Assembly (NCBI RefSeq): GCF_900626135.1
Contig: NZ_LR130785.1
Span: 1,769,241-1,833,240, forward strand
Length of the DNA stretch: 64,000 nucleotides
Direction: 5' to 3'
Origin: Senegalia massiliensis
GTDB lineage: Bacteria > Bacillota > Clostridia > Tissierellales > SIT17
In this document: piece by piece, positions 26,095-34,906 of the stretch
Layout: each line of letters opens with the position of its first letter
Position numbering within the stretch: position 1 is the stretch's first letter
Notes under the pieces: model-generated
Told to the model about the DNA's origin: nothing
Databases searched by the model: none
What the model saw: the letters and a program-made list of their open reading frames with translations, nothing else
Made by a program: the position numbers and the translations under genes

Positions 26095-26679
26095 CTAATC
26101 AGTAGTTATATAAATTTTTTTATGGTCTATGTTAAATTCCTTATTTAAATATTCCTTTAAATCCTTATCGTTTATTATTTGTTGATTTTCATTTTTCTTA
26201 TTTCCAATTTCTATTTTCTTAATAACTATGTCACTTTCTTTTTGATTCTCTTTTTTAGTTTTTTCATTTAAATTTATAGTTATTTTTTTAATCTCCCCTT
26301 TAAACTCACCTTTTTCTAGTAACTCAATATTAATGTAATCTACAGTATAATTAAATTCAGATTCCAAGGAACTTTTAATAGCAGAGGTCATATTATTAAT
26401 ATACAACTCTTCAATTTGATCTTCATTTGAGCTATTTATTTTTTCTTTAGAATAATTCATGCTACTAACATCTATACTAGAAAAAACACCTTTATCTATA
26501 TTTATGTTATTGGTCAGTAACTTTATGAACGGATTTATTAAAGCAATAATTATTAAAAAACCTCCTACCATCTTTATATATGATTTAAAACTATTGTTAG
26601 GAATTATAGCTTCTAATATTGTAATCAAAATTGATATTATTACAATATTAATAATCCACCCTCTTAAAAATTCAATCAT
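26095..26679 (-). CDS. spoIIIAF: Stage III sporulation protein AF
   Basis: 194 residues with two N-terminal membrane segments (IINIVIISILITILEAI and MVGGFLIIIALINPF) and a C-terminal soluble ring-building domain. The order between AE and AG and the WI...PNNSFKSYIKMVGGF motif identify it. It is part of the feeding channel of the engulfed forespore. Confidence 0.9.
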   Translation of the reverse strand: MIEFLRGWIINIVIISILITILEAIIPNNSFKSYIKMVGGFLIIIALINPFIKLLTNNINIDKGVFSSIDVSSMNYSKEKINSSNEDQIEELYINNMTSAIKSSLESEFNYTVDYINIELLEKGEFKGEIKKITINLNEKTKKENQKESDIVIKKIEIGNKKNENQQIINDKDLKEYLNKEFNIDHKKIYITTD

Positions 26680-26687
26680 ATATTCAC

Positions 26688-27869
26688 CTACCTCATCATA
26701 AGAGTAATATTTCCAGCCCCGATTATTATAGCTATTGAAATTATAAACATTACTGTCACAATTAATAATAATCCTAAAATAATAATAATTGATTTACTTG
26801 TTTCAATTAAACTATCAACAATCTTTTCATCAGATATAGGTTCAATGATAGCTGCAGTTACTCTATATATAAATATTAAAGACAATAATTTAAATGCTGG
26901 AATTGCTATTATTAAAAATAAAACTATCACAGCTATAATCCCAATTGAATTTTTTAATAATAACGAACATCCCACTACAGTATCCATAGCATCAGACAAA
27001 AATCCTCCTACTACAGGAACTAAATTATCGATAGCAAATTTAGCTGTTCTGATAGTAATACCGTCTAATTGAGATGCACTAACTCCTTGAATAGTCATTA
27101 TCCCCATAAATATAGTTAAAGAACCGCCTATTATAATTACTGAAATTTCTCTTAGTAAACTTGCTATTCTATTAACCTGAACTTTATCTGTTATCTTATT
27201 AACTAAACTAAGTATAGTTGCGAAGAAGAGTAAAGGTATTATTACTTGTTTAATTAAAGTGCTAAGAATACCAAGAGATCCTAATATTAAAGGATGCAGT
27301 AATGCTGAAGAAGTTAATCCTCCGACAGCCATTAAAAGGGTTATTAATATTGGTAATAATATTTGCATAAAAATAACCATATTATTTATAGTATCTTTTC
27401 CAATATTTAGTGCTACTACGAAACTCTTTATTATTATAGATATTAATATAATATAAACTATGAAATTCGCTACTTTTGATATGGACTCATTATCAAATGA
27501 ATTTTGAAGATTTATAAGTATGGCTGAAATTATAGATAATAATAAAATTTGTAATAATAAATCTATATTTTTTATAAATTCATCTGATATAAGTTTTAAA
27601 AAACCATTTAAAATTTTATCTTCTTCAAATATTTTTTCACCTTTAACTATTTTTTCAATTAAATCTTTAAAATCTATATCACCAAAGTAACCTTCAGTAG
27701 TATTATTAACTTCTTTTATCATATTTGTAATTTCTTCTATATTTAAAGTTTCTAACTGTTCCTCCACTATTTGATAAGGAATTTCTGTATTTTTTTTATC
27801 TTCTTTTGCATTAGCATTCGAACTTATAAACAGTAATATAATTATCATAATAATCATTATTTTCTTCAT
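26688..27869 (-). CDS. spoIIIAE: Stage III sporulation protein AE
   Basis: 393 residues with a signal peptide (IIMIIILLFISSNANA), a soluble region of about 90 residues and seven or so membrane segments. Conserved blocks include LPILITLLMAVGGLTSSALLHP-type residues around 170-190 and VVGGFLSDAMDTVVGCSLLLKN near 290. It is the large polytopic subunit of the SpoIIIA channel. It lies between AD and AF. Confidence 0.93.
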   Translation of the reverse strand: MKKIMIIMIIILLFISSNANAKEDKKNTEIPYQIVEEQLETLNIEEITNMIKEVNNTTEGYFGDIDFKDLIEKIVKGEKIFEEDKILNGFLKLISDEFIKNIDLLLQILLLSIISAILINLQNSFDNESISKVANFIVYIILISIIIKSFVVALNIGKDTINNMVIFMQILLPILITLLMAVGGLTSSALLHPLILGSLGILSTLIKQVIIPLLFFATILSLVNKITDKVQVNRIASLLREISVIIIGGSLTIFMGIMTIQGVSASQLDGITIRTAKFAIDNLVPVVGGFLSDAMDTVVGCSLLLKNSIGIIAVIVLFLIIAIPAFKLLSLIFIYRVTAAIIEPISDEKIVDSLIETSKSIIIILGLLLIVTVMFIISIAIIIGAGNITLMMR

Positions 27870-27880
27870 AACTCACACCT

Positions 27881-28267
27881 TTAAGGCATTATTTTTAAAA
27901 TTAATTCCAATAAGGAAAGTAAGATTGGAATAGAAACCACTAAAATCATTACTTTGCCAGCAAGTTCAATTTTAGTAGCTATTGAACCTTCTCCTGCATC
28001 TTTAGCTATCTGAGATCCAAATTCACAAATATAAGCAATACCTATGATTTTTAATATAGTTGTAAAATATATAAAATCTAAATCTGCTCGAATAGATAGA
28101 TCTTTTAAAACATCTATTACAAATACAACCTTATCTATAATAAATATAAATATTAATATCCCAGTAGCTAAACTTAGCATTATTGAAATTTCAGGTCTAT
28201 CTGCTCTTATTGTAACAATAAGGAGAGTTGCTACCAATGAAATAGCTACAATTTGTAATATATTCAT
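27881..28267 (-). CDS. spoIIIAD: Stage III sporulation protein AD
   Basis: 128 residues with about four membrane segments and the family motif ILKIIGIAYICEFGSQIAKD near residue 75. The ATG at 28267 is chosen because GAGGG lies 5 bases upstream and the resulting N-terminus aligns with the family. In the SpoIIIA channel it resembles small secretion-system membrane proteins. Confidence 0.93.
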   Translation of the reverse strand: MNILQIVAISLVATLLIVTIRADRPEISIMLSLATGILIFIFIIDKVVFVIDVLKDLSIRADLDFIYFTTILKIIGIAYICEFGSQIAKDAGEGSIATKIELAGKVMILVVSIPILLSLLELILKIMP

Positions 28268-28277
28268 AATTTCCCTC

Positions 28278-28475
28278 TTAATATAATCCAAATATAGATT
28301 TTACACTATCAAAAAGGTTGGTAACTAAATCTATTACTATGCCAAGTACCATTACAATACCTACTAAAGTTACCATAGTTGCCATCTCTTCTCTTTCTGC
28401 TCTTATTAAAACTTGATTAGTAATAGAAACTAATAAACCTATTCCAGCTATTTTAAAAATTATATCTACACTCAT
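28278..28475 (-). CDS. spoIIIAC: Stage III sporulation protein AC
   Basis: 65 residues with two membrane segments and the conserved DIIFKIAGIGLLVSITNQVL and REEMATMVTLVGIVMVLGIV blocks. It is the smallest SpoIIIA subunit and lies between AB and AD with spacings of 10-15 bases. Confidence 0.95.
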   Translation of the reverse strand: MSVDIIFKIAGIGLLVSITNQVLIRAEREEMATMVTLVGIVMVLGIVIDLVTNLFDSVKSIFGLY

Positions 28476-28489
28476 CTTTAAACTCTCCT

Positions 28490-29014
28490 TTAAATTAATA
28501 TAAGTATTATTAGAAGTGCAAAAATTACACCTAGCTTTTTATAAAGCTTTTCATTCTTATTTGCTTCTTCAATTGCTTCTTTTCTTTGAATTTTCAATTG
28601 TTCTATTGTAGTATCAAAATATTTTTTTTGCTCTTCTCTATCCGTTACACCAATCACTTTAGCTAATGATAACAATATTTCCTCATCTTGTTTTGTAAAA
28701 TTATATTTTGAACCTTCTAACTCTAATGTATTTTTAAATGCACTATACAAATTTGAATCTCTATTATTATTTAAAGCTTCAATAGTTTTTAAAAAAATCA
28801 TTGAAACTTTACTTTTTGACCTTTCATAAACATTTTTAAAAGCTAAATTTACTGGGTTAGATAAATGAATTATCTCAGTATCTAAAATTAAAATACAATT
28901 AATTAATGAGGTAATATTTTCTACTCTACTAGAATATTTTCTGCTTAACATAATTCCAATAATTGTACTAGGAATAAATATCATTATAGATGCTAATATT
29001 TTTATCCAAAACAT
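28490..29014 (-). CDS. spoIIIAB: Stage III sporulation protein AB
   Basis: 174 residues: an N-terminal membrane segment with the glycine motif IPSTIIGIMLSRKYS, a helical cytoplasmic core and a C-terminal membrane segment (LGVIFALLIILILI). It is GspF-like and thought to support the SpoIIIAA ATPase. It overlaps the end of spoIIIAA by 13 bases. Confidence 0.92.
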   Translation of the reverse strand: MFWIKILASIMIFIPSTIIGIMLSRKYSSRVENITSLINCILILDTEIIHLSNPVNLAFKNVYERSKSKVSMIFLKTIEALNNNRDSNLYSAFKNTLELEGSKYNFTKQDEEILLSLAKVIGVTDREEQKKYFDTTIEQLKIQRKEAIEEANKNEKLYKKLGVIFALLIILILI

Positions 29015-30000
29015 TTAATTTCTCCTTTATTTAATAAAGACGTATTTGTTATTCCATCTAAAACATCATTTATAGTACCTACCCCTTTTGAATTATCAAG
29101 TATTATTATTCTTTTAAAGATTTTTTGATTCATAATATCAGATATATAAGGTTTAGTTTTTATATCATTAATACTTTCTCCATGAATAGTAGTTATAATT
29201 TTAACTCCTGCTTTAATTGAATTGTGTATAGCATCAATATCTAATTTATCACCTAATTCATCTGTTGCAATTACATGAGGTGACAATGCTCTTAACATCA
29301 TAAGAGTTCCTTCAAATTTATTTGCTCTATCTAATATATCAGTTCTTACTCCTAAATCATTTTGTGGTTTCCCTTGATACATTCCGCCAATCTCTGATCT
29401 TTCATCAATCACTGCTACTTTAAGACCCTTATTGCTAACGGTCCTTATAATATCTCTTAATAAAGTTGTTTTTCCACACTGAGGAGGAGAAATTATTAAA
29501 GTATTATAAATACTAGACTTGTCCCATAAGAAGTTCATAATATTTTTTGATATGCCAATCTTTTGTCTAGCTATTCTAATATTTATAGATGATATTTCTT
29601 TTATAGTAGTAATACTTCTTTCTTTGTATACAACTTTTCCTGCAATTCCAATTCTATGGCCACCTTTAATTGTTATAAAGCCATTTCTTAATTCATCTTG
29701 TACTGCATATATTGAATATTCACATAGCCTTTCAAAAGTGTTTTTTATAATTTTTTCGCCTATTATAAAACTATTATTAATCTCTTTTCCTACTTGTCCA
29801 TTGCAATTTACATAATAGTCATTTCCCAGGGATTCAATCATTAAAGGACAGTCCACCCTTAATCTTATCTCTTCAATAGTTTCTTTATATCTAGTGGGTA
29901 TACTTCTTAATACATTTTCTAATTTAATATCAAGTCTAGATATTACAGATTCAAAGCGTTTAAAATCATAATTTTTTTCTTTATTCCTTGGTTCATTCAT
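29002..30000 (-). CDS. spoIIIAA: Stage III sporulation protein AA (ATPase)
   Basis: The 332-residue protein is related to secretion ATPases. Walker A is ISPPQCGKTTLLRDI near residue 170, Walker B and the following region read VIATDELGDKLDIDAI near residue 245, and IDERSEIGGMYQG lies between. It is the motor candidate of the SpoIIIA-SpoIIQ channel and the first gene of the operon. A sigma-E-like promoter and a Shine-Dalgarno (GGAGGG) lie upstream. Confidence 0.95.
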   Translation of the reverse strand: MNEPRNKEKNYDFKRFESVISRLDIKLENVLRSIPTRYKETIEEIRLRVDCPLMIESLGNDYYVNCNGQVGKEINNSFIIGEKIIKNTFERLCEYSIYAVQDELRNGFITIKGGHRIGIAGKVVYKERSITTIKEISSINIRIARQKIGISKNIMNFLWDKSSIYNTLIISPPQCGKTTLLRDIIRTVSNKGLKVAVIDERSEIGGMYQGKPQNDLGVRTDILDRANKFEGTLMMLRALSPHVIATDELGDKLDIDAIHNSIKAGVKIITTIHGESINDIKTKPYISDIMNQKIFKRIIILDNSKGVGTINDVLDGITNTSLLNKGEIKCFG

Positions 30001-30023
30001 AACATGTCCCTCCTTATATATAT

Positions 30024-30051
30024 ATTTGTATTAAGAAACTAATCTAAATAT
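30024..30051 (-). promoter_or_regulatory. Possible sigma-E promoter of the spoIIIA operon
   Basis: On the minus strand ATATT (30047-30051) and AATACAAAT (30024-30032) are 14 bases apart, close to the mother-cell sigma-E pattern. The Bacillus operon is also sigma-E driven. Confidence 0.5.
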
Positions 30052-30060
30052 TACTAAATA

Positions 30061-30124
30061 AATAATTTTTCATAAAAAAAACGACTATGATATATCATAG
30101 TCGTTTTTTTTATGAAAAATTATT
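30061..30124. terminator. 30-bp perfect stem terminator
   Basis: Arms 30061-30090 and 30095-30124 are exact complements around a TATA loop. The central part (ACGACTATGA and complement) is framed by A8/T8 runs, so it can end transcription both ways. It lies 6 bases after the stop of the acidic protein gene and before spoIIIA. Confidence 0.9.
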
Positions 30125-30130
30125 TATGTA

Positions 30131-30409
30131 TTACTCTTCTTCACCATCTTCATATTCATCAAAATCTTCATCAAACTCATCATATACGTCATATATATCT
30201 TCTTCAACATCAGATAAATCTTCATCAATATAATCGATATATTCAGCCATTTCATCTTGCTCAAGAGCTAAACCTTCTAATGAATCTACAATATCGTCTA
30301 ATACATCAACAATATTTAATAAAAGTTTACCTTCTTTACTCTTTTCATTAATGTCTAATCCATCTGCTAAACCTCTTAAATATGATACTTTTTCAAATAA
30401 ATATTCCAT
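30131..30409 (-). CDS. Acidic CD1247-type protein
   Basis: A 92-residue protein that begins MEYLFEKVSYLRGLADGLDI, the conserved N-terminal domain named after C. difficile CD1247, and ends in a run made almost only of Asp, Glu and Tyr. Predicted helical at the start, disordered at the end. It follows efp in this group of organisms. Function is unknown. The strong terminator after it marks the end of the pilus-shikimate-efp transcription unit. Confidence 0.8.
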   Translation of the reverse strand: MEYLFEKVSYLRGLADGLDINEKSKEGKLLLNIVDVLDDIVDSLEGLALEQDEMAEYIDYIDEDLSDVEEDIYDVYDEFDEDFDEYEDGEEE

Positions 30410-30445
30410 TATACAAACCTCCTATATTTTTTATTATATTATAAC

Positions 30446-31003
30446 CTAAACTCTTGATAAATACTCACCAGTTCTTGTATCAATTTTTATTTTATCATCA
30501 ATATTAATGAATAGTGGTACAATAACAGTAGCTCCTGTTTCAACTTCTGCTGGTTTTGTAGCTCCTGAAGATGTATCACCTTTAATGCCTGGTTCAGTAT
30601 GTGTTACTACTAATTCTACAAAATTCGGAGCATCTACTTGAAATGGTCTTCCTTCATAAAATTTCATAGTAGCCACATCATTCTCTTTTAAAAACTTTAT
30701 TGCATCTTCTACTTGATCATAATTTAATGCAATTTGTTCATATGTTTCTGTATCCATGAAATGATATAACTCACCATCACTATATAAATATTGCATTTCT
30801 TTAGTTTCAATATGTGCCTTTGGAAATTTTTCAGATGGACTATAAGTATTTTCTTTTATTGCACCAGTCTTTAAGTTCTTTATTTTTGTTCTTACAAAAG
30901 CAGCTCCTTTTCCTGGTTTTACATGTTGAAAATCAATAATTTGATATATACTTCCATCAATTTCAATAGTCATTCCTTTTCTAAAATCTCCTGCCATAAT
31001 CAT
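30446..31003 (-). CDS. efp: Elongation factor P
   Basis: 185 residues in three beta-barrel domains. The tip loop reads [17 protein letters not shown] with the modifiable lysine in PGKGAA, and the C-terminal signature GTGEYLSRV-like [11 protein letters not shown] is complete. EF-P relieves ribosome stalling at polyproline. GGAGG lies 9 bases before the first ATG; a second in-frame ATG two codons later is possible. Confidence 0.97.
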   Translation of the reverse strand: MIMAGDFRKGMTIEIDGSIYQIIDFQHVKPGKGAAFVRTKIKNLKTGAIKENTYSPSEKFPKAHIETKEMQYLYSDGELYHFMDTETYEQIALNYDQVEDAIKFLKENDVATMKFYEGRPFQVDAPNFVELVVTHTEPGIKGDTSSGATKPAEVETGATVIVPLFINIDDKIKIDTRTGEYLSRV

Positions 31004-31028
31004 AATAAAATTCCTCCTAAATATTAAT

Positions 31029-31466
31029 TTATATTTTTAAAACTTCATTTATAGCATCAATTGCTATTAGATAAGTTTTATATCCAAACCCACTTATACT
31101 ACCTTTTGCAACAGATGATATAACTGAACTATGTCTAAAACTCTCCCTAGCATAAATATTAGAAATATGAACTTCTATAACAGGTGTATTAATAGATTCA
31201 ACAGTATCTCTAATAGCTATGCTATAGTGACTAAATGCACCAGCATTTAGTATTACATAATCAAATTTTTCATCTGACATTTGCAATTTATCAATAATAC
31301 TTCCTTCACTATTTGAACTAAAAGTCTCTAATTTATAATTTAAATCTTTACACTTTTCTATACAAAGATTTTCAATTTCATTTAAAGTTTTATTACCATA
31401 TATATCATTATCTCTTTTTCCCAATAAATTTAAATTAGGACCATTTATCATAAGTATATTTCTCAT
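31029..31466 (-). CDS. aroQ: 3-dehydroquinate dehydratase, type II
   Basis: 145 residues with the type II signature [21 protein letters not shown], including the catalytic Tyr, [26 protein letters not shown] and [18 protein letters not shown] with the catalytic His. It performs step 3 of the shikimate pathway. ATG 31466 is set by GGAGAGG four bases upstream. Confidence 0.96.
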   Translation of the reverse strand: MRNILMINGPNLNLLGKRDNDIYGNKTLNEIENLCIEKCKDLNYKLETFSSNSEGSIIDKLQMSDEKFDYVILNAGAFSHYSIAIRDTVESINTPVIEVHISNIYARESFRHSSVISSVAKGSISGFGYKTYLIAIDAINEVLKI

Positions 31467-31528
31467 AAATCCTCTCCTATCATACACTATTATATATTAC
31501 CACAAATTTCACATATTTAGTAGATAAG

Positions 31529-32074
31529 TTATTTTTTCTTTCTATAATTTTTTTTATATCTATTTTTAAAATAAATTCTACTTATTTCATTAACAATAGT
31601 ATAGTGATTTTTATTATCAACTTTAACAACAAAGTCAGCATTGTTATAATACAACTTTCTTCTTTTGTTTAATAATATAGAAACTTCTTTAGTCCAATTT
31701 TTCTTCTCTAATAAAGGCCTCTTTTTATAAGAATTTTTAAGATTATAAATAATATTATCAGTAGAGCTTTGAAGTAAAAAAACAAATCCATTTTTACTTA
31801 AAAGTTGAATGTTTTGAGGGTTTAAAACTGTACCTCCACCTGTAGAAATTATTTTATTTTCTTTTTTACTGATTTCCTTTATTATTTGATTTTCTAATTT
31901 TCTAAAATATCCTTCACCATATTTTTTAAATATATCTTCAATCTTCATGTTCTCTCTTTTTTCTATTAAAAAATCCGTATCAATAAATTCTTTCTTTAAT
32001 TTTCTAGACAGTCTTCTTCCATTTGTAGTTTTACCCGTTCCCATAAATCCTATTAATACAATATTTGTCTTCAT
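31529..32074 (-). CDS. aroK: Shikimate kinase
   Basis: 181 residues with Walker A GFMGTGKTTNGRRL, shikimate-binding Asp in FIDTDFLIEKR, the Arg in YFRKLENQ, and the STGGGTVL loop. It phosphorylates shikimate. The C-terminal tail is rich in Lys and Arg. The gene follows a ComFB-like gene and precedes aroQ. GGTGATAAA precedes the ATG. Confidence 0.93.
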   Translation of the reverse strand: MKTNIVLIGFMGTGKTTNGRRLSRKLKKEFIDTDFLIEKRENMKIEDIFKKYGEGYFRKLENQIIKEISKKENKIISTGGGTVLNPQNIQLLSKNGFVFLLQSSTDNIIYNLKNSYKKRPLLEKKNWTKEVSILLNKRRKLYYNNADFVVKVDNKNHYTIVNEISRIYFKNRYKKNYRKKK

Positions 32075-32097
32075 TTTATCACCAACTATTTAAATAC

Positions 32098-32367
32098 TTA
32101 TTTATGTCTTGGATTTCTTGTTACAATTTCTGCTGCTTTTGTAAGTTCCCTAAGAATATCTGCTGGGAATTGTCCTTCTAATTGTGAATTTAATTTAGAA
32201 GAAACTTCACCTATAGATCTTGATATATATTTAGGTGGTAAATTATTAAGTGCTATTGCTAATATATCATTTTTACACTCTTCACATTTACAAGCATTTG
32301 GATATTTATTTAATACTTCTTTTAAGTGATATTTTGCTTCAGCTTCCATAAAATTATATAATATCAT
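32098..32367 (-). CDS. comFB: ComFB-like late competence domain protein
   Basis: 89 residues matching the ComFB family (PF10719): a CxC/CxxC cluster in ACKCEECKNDILAIALNNLP and the following PPKYISRSIGEV. In Bacillus comFB is in the competence operon; in cyanobacteria homologues bind cyclic di-nucleotides and control pili. Here it lies directly after the minor pilins in a type IV pilus operon, which suits a regulatory role. Ligand binding is inference. The Shine-Dalgarno is weak, and an in-frame ATG six codons later is possible. Confidence 0.8.
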   Translation of the reverse strand: MILYNFMEAEAKYHLKEVLNKYPNACKCEECKNDILAIALNNLPPKYISRSIGEVSSKLNSQLEGQFPADILRELTKAAEIVTRNPRHK

Positions 32368-32393
32368 TTGTTTGTCCCCATCCCCACTTCACA

Positions 32394-32867
32394 TTATAAA
32401 TTTTTTTGGTATCCTTTTTTTACTTCTTCATACATATGAATTCTACCTGTTGCAGGTGTAATTGTTATTTCTATGTAATTACTATTTGTATTATTTATAA
32501 TTCTTATTGTTCCAGCTCTTGGAGAAGGAACTCCTGTTTTAGTAAAATAAATCTTTTTGTCAACTAAATTAGTTGCTATTGTAAATTTTTCATTTAAATA
32601 TACCTTTTTATTAGGTTCTCCTTTTAATGAAACATAATAACTATCTTTTTTGCCTGCAGAAGTTATAATATGTATTTTATTATCGAAATTATATTCACTT
32701 GTTTTACTTTTTGTTTTAATATAATTTAAATCCATAACAAGTTCTCTACCAAATCGTTTCATTTCAGAATCACTAAAGTCGAACTTTGGTGTTACTATAA
32801 GAAATATTATACCCATAATACCTAATATTAAAATTAATTCTATTATTGTAATACCTTTATTATCCAT
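32394..32867 (-). CDS. Minor pseudopilin, FimT/GspH type
   Basis: 157 residues with a class III prepilin head of only four residues before the cut site: Gly, then ITIIELILILGIMGIIFL, with the Glu at position +5. The globular part is beta-rich. As the last pilin-like gene of the locus it probably helps start pilus assembly with the three other minor pilins upstream. It would be processed by the PilD encoded in the same locus. Confidence 0.8.
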   Translation of the reverse strand: MDNKGITIIELILILGIMGIIFLIVTPKFDFSDSEMKRFGRELVMDLNYIKTKSKTSEYNFDNKIHIITSAGKKDSYYVSLKGEPNKKVYLNEKFTIATNLVDKKIYFTKTGVPSPRAGTIRIINNTNSNYIEITITPATGRIHMYEEVKKGYQKNL

Positions 32868-32891
32868 AATTTATACTCCTCTTAATTAGAG

Positions 32892-34328
32892 CTAATCTAC
32901 ACTTGGCAACTCTACAAAATTTATATTTTTTATTACTTTTTTTTGTAGGCTTGTACTTTTATTAAATATTACAGTATTTTTTATGTTTTTAAATATAGTA
33001 TCACTTTTTACAGTATAAACTAAAATATATCTATTTTCTATACCCCTATCTAATATATTTAATTTTAGCTTATTTTCTTGACCATTATATTTTACTCCAT
33101 CCTTAATCATTAAAAATTGTTCTTTATTAATGTCATATTTATATAATTTATAAGAATTAATTTTAACATTGTCTTTATTAAAATATATATCAATATCAGT
33201 ATTTCTAGCATTAATATTATTAGAAGTAAATTCCACTCCAAGATTATATTTATTTTCTATAGCTAAATCTATATTATCATAATTATAAGAAATATTGTTA
33301 TTATAAAATAATCCCATGTCTTCTATTTTAATATTATTTCTAAAATTTTCTATTCTTACTTGTGTTGGAGGTATAGTGAATTTTGAAATAACACTAGGAT
33401 CTTTAAGACTCTCAAATGAAATTTCACTATTATTGTTTGGTAAATTATATGTTCCTCTTTTACTAGATTTAAATTTAATATTAAAAGTAATAGGTGTAGC
33501 TTTATAGTAATCACCTAATAATTTATATACTAGTCGTTGATTTAATGAGCCTGTAATCCTTCCATCTTCATAGCTAAGTCCTAACTCCCTAAAATTTTGA
33601 TCTTCAATAACTTTAATTTCTGAAGGTATTTTATAATTAATGTCTATTATCCTTTCAATTGAACCTATTTTATTATTTCCAACAGGATAATTAGATTTTT
33701 TAAGTTCTATAACATCATAATTACTATCTACAGCTAAAACGTATGCATAAAATTCACCATTCAGATAATCTTCACTGTTTTCAATAGGCAGATCATTTAA
33801 TTCAAAAAGAGGTATTTGATTGTTATGGAAATAAGTTTTATCTTCTAGTTTATTTTTATTTTTATAATAAGATTGAAGAGGAACACCATTCCCATTTTTA
33901 TTAGAATATTTTTGAATATCTAAGTTATTAAGTTTATTTTTGACTTCATCATATGATTTTGATGAATACAATAAAAAAATATCTTCTAAATCATCATAAT
34001 TATAATGGTTATTGTTTAAAGTATAACTAGCTCCAAATTTATTTAACTTTGGATTTTCATTAAGTTTTATAATTTCTACATTATTAATTAGTCCACTATT
34101 ATCATCAATTAAATCTTTTTTAATGTTATTAGGGGTTATAGTATAGTTTATTTCTATTTCTTCATCAGTTAAATAGTAATCTCCTATCAAATTTATTAAA
34201 GTGCTTTTTATATCTAACTTTACTATTTCTTTTATATTAGAATTTGTAATTTTATCTGCTAATATTATTAATGGAGATATTGATGTAGATATTATTATAA
34301 AAATTATTAGTAATTTCTTCTTCTTCAT
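32892..34328 (-). CDS. Exported protein of unknown function in the pilus operon
   Basis: About 478 residues with a cleavable signal peptide (LLIIFIIISTSISPLIILA) and an otherwise soluble, Asn-rich and probably beta-sandwich body with no cysteines or membrane anchor that I can see. I recognise no family. It is embedded between minor pilin genes, with its ATG (34328) overlapping the previous stop region and GGAGG 7 bases upstream. A pilus-tip adhesin or accessory factor is the obvious guess, but only from context. Confidence 0.75.
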   Translation of the reverse strand: MKKKKLLIIFIIISTSISPLIILADKITNSNIKEIVKLDIKSTLINLIGDYYLTDEEIEINYTITPNNIKKDLIDDNSGLINNVEIIKLNENPKLNKFGASYTLNNNHYNYDDLEDIFLLYSSKSYDEVKNKLNNLDIQKYSNKNGNGVPLQSYYKNKNKLEDKTYFHNNQIPLFELNDLPIENSEDYLNGEFYAYVLAVDSNYDVIELKKSNYPVGNNKIGSIERIIDINYKIPSEIKVIEDQNFRELGLSYEDGRITGSLNQRLVYKLLGDYYKATPITFNIKFKSSKRGTYNLPNNNSEISFESLKDPSVISKFTIPPTQVRIENFRNNIKIEDMGLFYNNNISYNYDNIDLAIENKYNLGVEFTSNNINARNTDIDIYFNKDNVKINSYKLYKYDINKEQFLMIKDGVKYNGQENKLKLNILDRGIENRYILVYTVKSDTIFKNIKNTVIFNKSTSLQKKVIKNINFVELPSVD

Positions 34329-34330
34329 TT

Positions 34331-34906
34331 TCAAACCTCCATATTTCTAAAATATATACTAGTTTTAATAGGTTTTATATCATATCTTTCCTTTGTATAA
34401 ATTGTAAAAGATATTCCTTTTTGATTATCTAATTCATCTAAAATTGGTTCTATGGTTATTTTATTTATATAAAAAGATATTTCCATATTAGCAGATGTTT
34501 CAGTAATATTATTCATATTTTTACGAATATGACCATAAACTAACTTATTGCTTTTTAATGCAAATATTTTTCTATTATATTCATATCTATCTCTTGTTTC
34601 AAGTAAAGTTGAAAAAATAATATATTTTATTTCAATTTCTTTATTTTTATATTTTTTTAATTCTTCTATATTAATTTTATTTCGATTTATATCTTTTATT
34701 TCTAATATTCCTTTTGTTTCAATAACTTCTCTAGACATAAATTCCACTGCTGTTCTCATATTCTGCTGAACTTCTATCTTTTTTTGATTTCTTTCAAAAT
34801 TTTTTATATTTGTTATAAATATTGAAAATACCATAGTTGAAACTATTCCAATTATCCCTAATACTAAAAGTAATTCTATAAGAGTAAACCCCTTTTTATT
34901 TATCAT
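34331..34906 (-). CDS. Minor pseudopilin, PilW/GspJ type
   Basis: 191 residues starting with a short basic head and GFTLIELLLVLGIIGIVSTM, a canonical prepilin cleavage and methylation motif. The pattern RTAVEFMSREVIETKGI after the stalk helix is typical of PilW/GspJ-like subunits. It overlaps the preceding PilX-like gene by 11 bases. Confidence 0.85.
   Translation of the reverse strand: MINKKGFTLIELLLVLGIIGIVSTMVFSIFITNIKNFERNQKKIEVQQNMRTAVEFMSREVIETKGILEIKDINRNKINIEELKKYKNKEIEIKYIIFSTLLETRDRYEYNRKIFALKSNKLVYGHIRKNMNNITETSANMEISFYINKITIEPILDELDNQKGISFTIYTKERYDIKPIKTSIYFRNMEV

Noticed and set aside
30112-30351. Plus-strand frame rich in His, Leu and Gln
   Set aside because: It is the antisense shadow of the Asp/Glu-rich tail of the acidic CD1247-type gene.
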